Part shown: in pieces, positions 6,051-7,865 of the stretch | Numbering within the stretch: position 1 is the stretch's first letter | Layout: each line of letters starts with the position of its first letter | Assembly: GCA_031261385.1 (NCBI GenBank) | Contig: JAISJS010000373.1 | Span: 1 to 7,865 of the forward strand | From: Treponema sp. | GTDB taxonomy: Bacteria > Spirochaetota > Spirochaetia > Treponematales > Breznakiellaceae | Direction: 5' to 3' | DNA length: 7,865 bases | Made by a program: the position numbers and the translations under genes | The notes under the pieces: model-generated | What the model was told of the DNA's origin: nothing | What the model saw: the letters and a program-made list of their open reading frames with translations, nothing else | Database searches by the model: none

Positions 6051-6079
6051 TTGCGTTTTTCGCCGATAATAAGTATAGT
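6051..6079 (+). promoter_or_regulatory. Sigma70-type promoter of the rloA/rloB operon
   Basis: TTGCGT (6051-6056) and TATAGT (6074-6079) are 17 bp apart. The predicted start site is near 6085-6087, giving a leader of about 10 nt before ATG 6095, with AAAGG at 6084-6088 at the very 5' end. ATTTTCTCTTG (6043-6053) and the TATAGT box repeat the antitoxin promoter with identical spacing. Confidence 0.6.
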
Positions 6080-6094
6080 TGTGAAAGGTACAAT

Positions 6095-7381
6095 ATGGTT
6101 GTTGAATTCAGCGTAGAAAATTTCAAGTCTTTCAAGGCTAAGCAAACGTTTTCCCTTGTGGCAGGGAAAAACAAGGAATTGTTGTCCGAAAACACCTTTG
6201 AAGTCACTAAAGATGTGCGCCTTTTACGGAGTGCGGTGATTTATGGGGCAAATGCCAGCGGCAAATCCAATTTCTTCGAGGCATTGACCTTCTTTTTTGA
6301 TTTTGCAATTAATTCAGGCCCCTCGCTGCAAGTGGGCGACAGCATAGAAGATGTCCATCCATTTTTATTCTCGAAACAAACGATGGAAGAGCCTTCCACT
6401 TTTGAACTACTGTTTTTTCTGAAAAACGGAGAGAGCAAACCAATCCGATACCGGTATGGATTTACAGTTAATCAGGATAAAGTATGTGAAGAATATCTTT
6501 TTGCCATTCTTAATGTGCAGGAAATTGAACTTTTTACCCGGGAAGGACAAACGATTAAATATAACCAAAAATATTTCGGCGAAGGCGAACCGGCGATGAA
6601 GATAACCAGAGAAAACGCCTCTTTTCTTTCTGTTTGCGCTTTACTTAATGGGGATCGGGCAAAAGAGGTTGTACTTTTTTTTCAGAATTTTTCGACGGGG
6701 TTAAATAATAGAAAAGCACAAACACTTTTTAAACTTGATGATCCAAAATATCGGGAGCGTATTGTCGATTTTCTTCGATGTGCGGATATTCAAATTCTTG
6801 ATGTGAATAGTAAAGATGTTCCATATATATATCGTGTTCGCGCTCCGGACGGCACTATTGAAAAAAAACAGCGTATGCAAAAAAAAGCTTCCTATAGCCA
6901 TGCATTCTATGATAAGGAAGATGTAGTATCAAAAGTTGACTTTGATGAAGAAAACGAGTCGTTAGGAACAAGAAAGCTTTTTCAGTTTGCTGCTTTGATC
7001 CTTGAATCGTTGGACAATGGATTCCCTGTGTTCATTGATGAGTTTGATTCTTCGCTGCATCCACTTATCGTGGAATCAATTTTAAAATTATTTAATTCAT
7101 CTAAAACCAATACAGGAAATGGACAGCTTGTCATTTCCTGTCATGCAGTACATATTATGAGAAAAGATATTTTTCGCCGTGATCAAATTTGGTTTTGTGA
7201 AAAAGATCCCTACGGGGCAACCGAACTCTATTCATTGGTTGAGTATGTTGAGCCGGACACTCATGAATCAGTCAGAAATGATGCCGCTTTCAACAAAAAT
7301 TACCTGAAAGGAAAATACGGCGGCATACCTTATATTAATGAGATCAATATGCAACTGGCAGATAACAATAATGGGGTATGA
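6095..7381 (+). CDS. rloA: RloA/AbiLi-like AAA ATPase (anti-phage, SMC/ABC-type)
   Basis: A predicted cytoplasmic ATPase of the AAA_15/AAA_21 group (ABC/SMC-like fold), 428 residues, full length for RloA. RloA/RloB pairs were named as R-linked ORFs in Campylobacter restriction loci, and related pairs are counted among abortive-infection systems (AbiL type). Visible motifs: N-terminal FSVENFKSFK (5-14), Walker A GANASGKSN (51-59), an ABC-signature-like ESLGTRKLF (288-296), Walker B PVFIDEFDSSLHP (311-323) with Glu316 as likely catalytic base, and an H-loop VISCHAVHI with His350. The C-terminal RDQIWFCEKDPYGATELYSL (362-381) and YLKGKYGGIPYI are typical of RloA. ATG 6095 follows AAAGG by 6 nt. 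The gene is AT-richer than the genes to its left, which suggests transfer. Its stop overlaps an ATG (ATGA, 7378-7381) leading into the RloB frame. No restriction-modification gene is visible in the window. Confidence 0.88.
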   Translation: MVVEFSVENFKSFKAKQTFSLVAGKNKELLSENTFEVTKDVRLLRSAVIYGANASGKSNFFEALTFFFDFAINSGPSLQVGDSIEDVHPFLFSKQTMEEPSTFELLFFLKNGESKPIRYRYGFTVNQDKVCEEYLFAILNVQEIELFTREGQTIKYNQKYFGEGEPAMKITRENASFLSVCALLNGDRAKEVVLFFQNFSTGLNNRKAQTLFKLDDPKYRERIVDFLRCADIQILDVNSKDVPYIYRVRAPDGTIEKKQRMQKKASYSHAFYDKEDVVSKVDFDEENESLGTRKLFQFAALILESLDNGFPVFIDEFDSSLHPLIVESILKLFNSSKTNTGNGQLVISCHAVHIMRKDIFRRDQIWFCEKDPYGATELYSLVEYVEPDTHESVRNDAAFNKNYLKGKYGGIPYINEINMQLADNNNGV

Positions 7382-7865
7382 TTAATTGGTGGAAAAAAGA
7401 GCAGCCGCGCTTACTCGTACAGAACGGATTCGACAGCTTCGTAAAATTCTTATTGTTTGCGAGGGGGAAAGAACCGAACTACTTTCTGGCTTTCCCTGAA
7501 AATCCGAAGGTCTACAGCGATATTGATGTGCGAGGACCTGGTTACAATACGATTTCTTTGGTAAAAGAAGCCATACGAATAAAAGAAGAAGCATGGAAAA
7601 ACCGGGTTCCTTATCAGGAAGTATGGTGTGTGTTTGACCGCGACTCTTTCCCGTTGGAGTCTTTTAACGAAGCTATTGCATTAGCCAGGAGCGAAAAAAT
7701 ACGTTGCGTATATTCAATTGAAGCTTTCGAAATATGGTATTTGCTCCATTTTAATTATTATGACGCTGCACTTTCCCGTACCCAATACAAAGATAAATTG
7801 ACAGCCCTATTAGGCACGGAATATTTGAAAAACGATACAAAAATGTACGAACGATTGCAAGAAAA
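7378..7865 (+). CDS. rloB: RloB/AbiLii-like protein, frameshifted at its N-terminus, partial at window end
   Basis: Partner of RloA. From about EPNYFLAFP (residues 32-40) to the window edge the frame is clear RloB: VRGPGYNTISLV (51-62), the conserved acidic EVWCVFDRDSFP (81-92, with Asp87 and Asp89 as probable metal-binding residues), and SIEAFEIWYLLHF (113-125). The frame is open from an ATG at 7378 that overlaps the rloA stop, but its first 30 residues (MINWWKKEQP...) do not look like RloB. The real N-terminus, RKILIVCEGERTE, lies one frame away. The product from the ATG would keep FDRD but lose the first conserved motif, so it is probably inactive or a remnant. Alternatives are a sequencing error or recoding. 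The 3' end is outside the window. Confidence 0.8.
   Translation, partial: MINWWKKEQPRLLVQNGFDSFVKFLLFARGKEPNYFLAFPENPKVYSDIDVRGPGYNTISLVKEAIRIKEEAWKNRVPYQEVWCVFDRDSFPLESFNEAIALARSEKIRCVYSIEAFEIWYLLHFNYYDAALSRTQYKDKLTALLGTEYLKNDTKMYERLQE
7386..7499 (+). pseudogene. rloB: Out-of-frame original N-terminus of rloB
   Basis: From TTG 7386 (or GTG 7389) this frame reads EKRAAALTRTERIRQLRKIL then IVCEGERTE, the expected RloB N-terminus with its conserved VCEGE-(K/R)-TE motif. It then runs out of register (LLSGFP) to TGA at 7497-7499. The G-rich GGGG at 7373-7376 is a weak ribosome site 9 nt before the TTG. Adding one 5-nt CCGAA after 7478 would join it to the downstream frame as CEGERTEPNYF, the canonical family motif. 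It lies directly after rloA, as RloB should. Confidence 0.75.

Noticed and set aside
7461..7470. Phase variation through the GGGGG run in rloB.
   Set aside because: Changing the G count can restore the frame but leaves the conserved motif short of residues (CEGKEPNYF or CEGGKEPNYF); adding CCGAA gives the exact family motif.
7382..7594. Leu-rich - strand frame that looks membrane-like at its start.
   Set aside because: It is antisense to the well-supported RloB coding sequence and has no other support.

Overview
The window looks like spirochaete chromosome, most likely a Treponema of the insect-gut type. The clues are a V-type rather than F-type ATPase operon, a soluble hybrid histidine kinase paired with a FIST protein, and the general protein style. 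This is inference from gene content; no rRNA or other decisive marker is present.

Layout. Positions 2-1951 on the + strand hold the end of a V/A-type ATPase operon: the C-terminus of subunit B, then subunit D overlapping it by one base, then after 22 bp a YdhF-like aldo/keto reductase. Convergent to these, on the - strand (1967-5434), is a two-gene signalling operon: a FIST-domain protein followed directly by a 769-residue hybrid kinase (coiled coil, PAS, HisKA, HATPase, REC, REC). It is driven by a good extended -10 promoter. From 5435 onward the DNA is visibly more AT-rich and looks like an accessory region. It holds a ribbon-helix-helix antitoxin, a toxin start that stops after ten codons, a degenerate AACCGC repeat tract, a possible regulator remnant on the - strand, and a RloA/RloB (AbiL-like) anti-phage gene pair.

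Most interesting signals. (1) Both receiver domains of the kinase carry an in-frame insertion at the same structural place, just before beta-strand 4. At the DNA level each insertion is a tandem pair of near-perfect 3-nt-loop palindromes. In each case one arm of the first palindrome is the conserved beta-4 coding sequence itself and the other arm is its inverted copy. (2) rloB is frameshifted exactly in its conserved CEGE-(K/R)-TEP-NYF motif, and restoring one 5-nt CCGAA unit repairs the motif perfectly. (3) The antitoxin gene overlaps a MazF/PemK-like start that dies where the repeat tract begins. (4) The antitoxin and rloA have matching promoter modules (ATTTTCTCTTG, then TATAGT at the same distance) and almost no 5' leader.

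How the genes relate. The ATPase genes are housekeeping ion-translocating machinery. The FIST/kinase pair probably forms one cytoplasmic small-molecule sensing pathway. The right third looks like a decaying defence and toxin-antitoxin patch in which RloA is intact but both partner genes (toxin and RloB) appear damaged.
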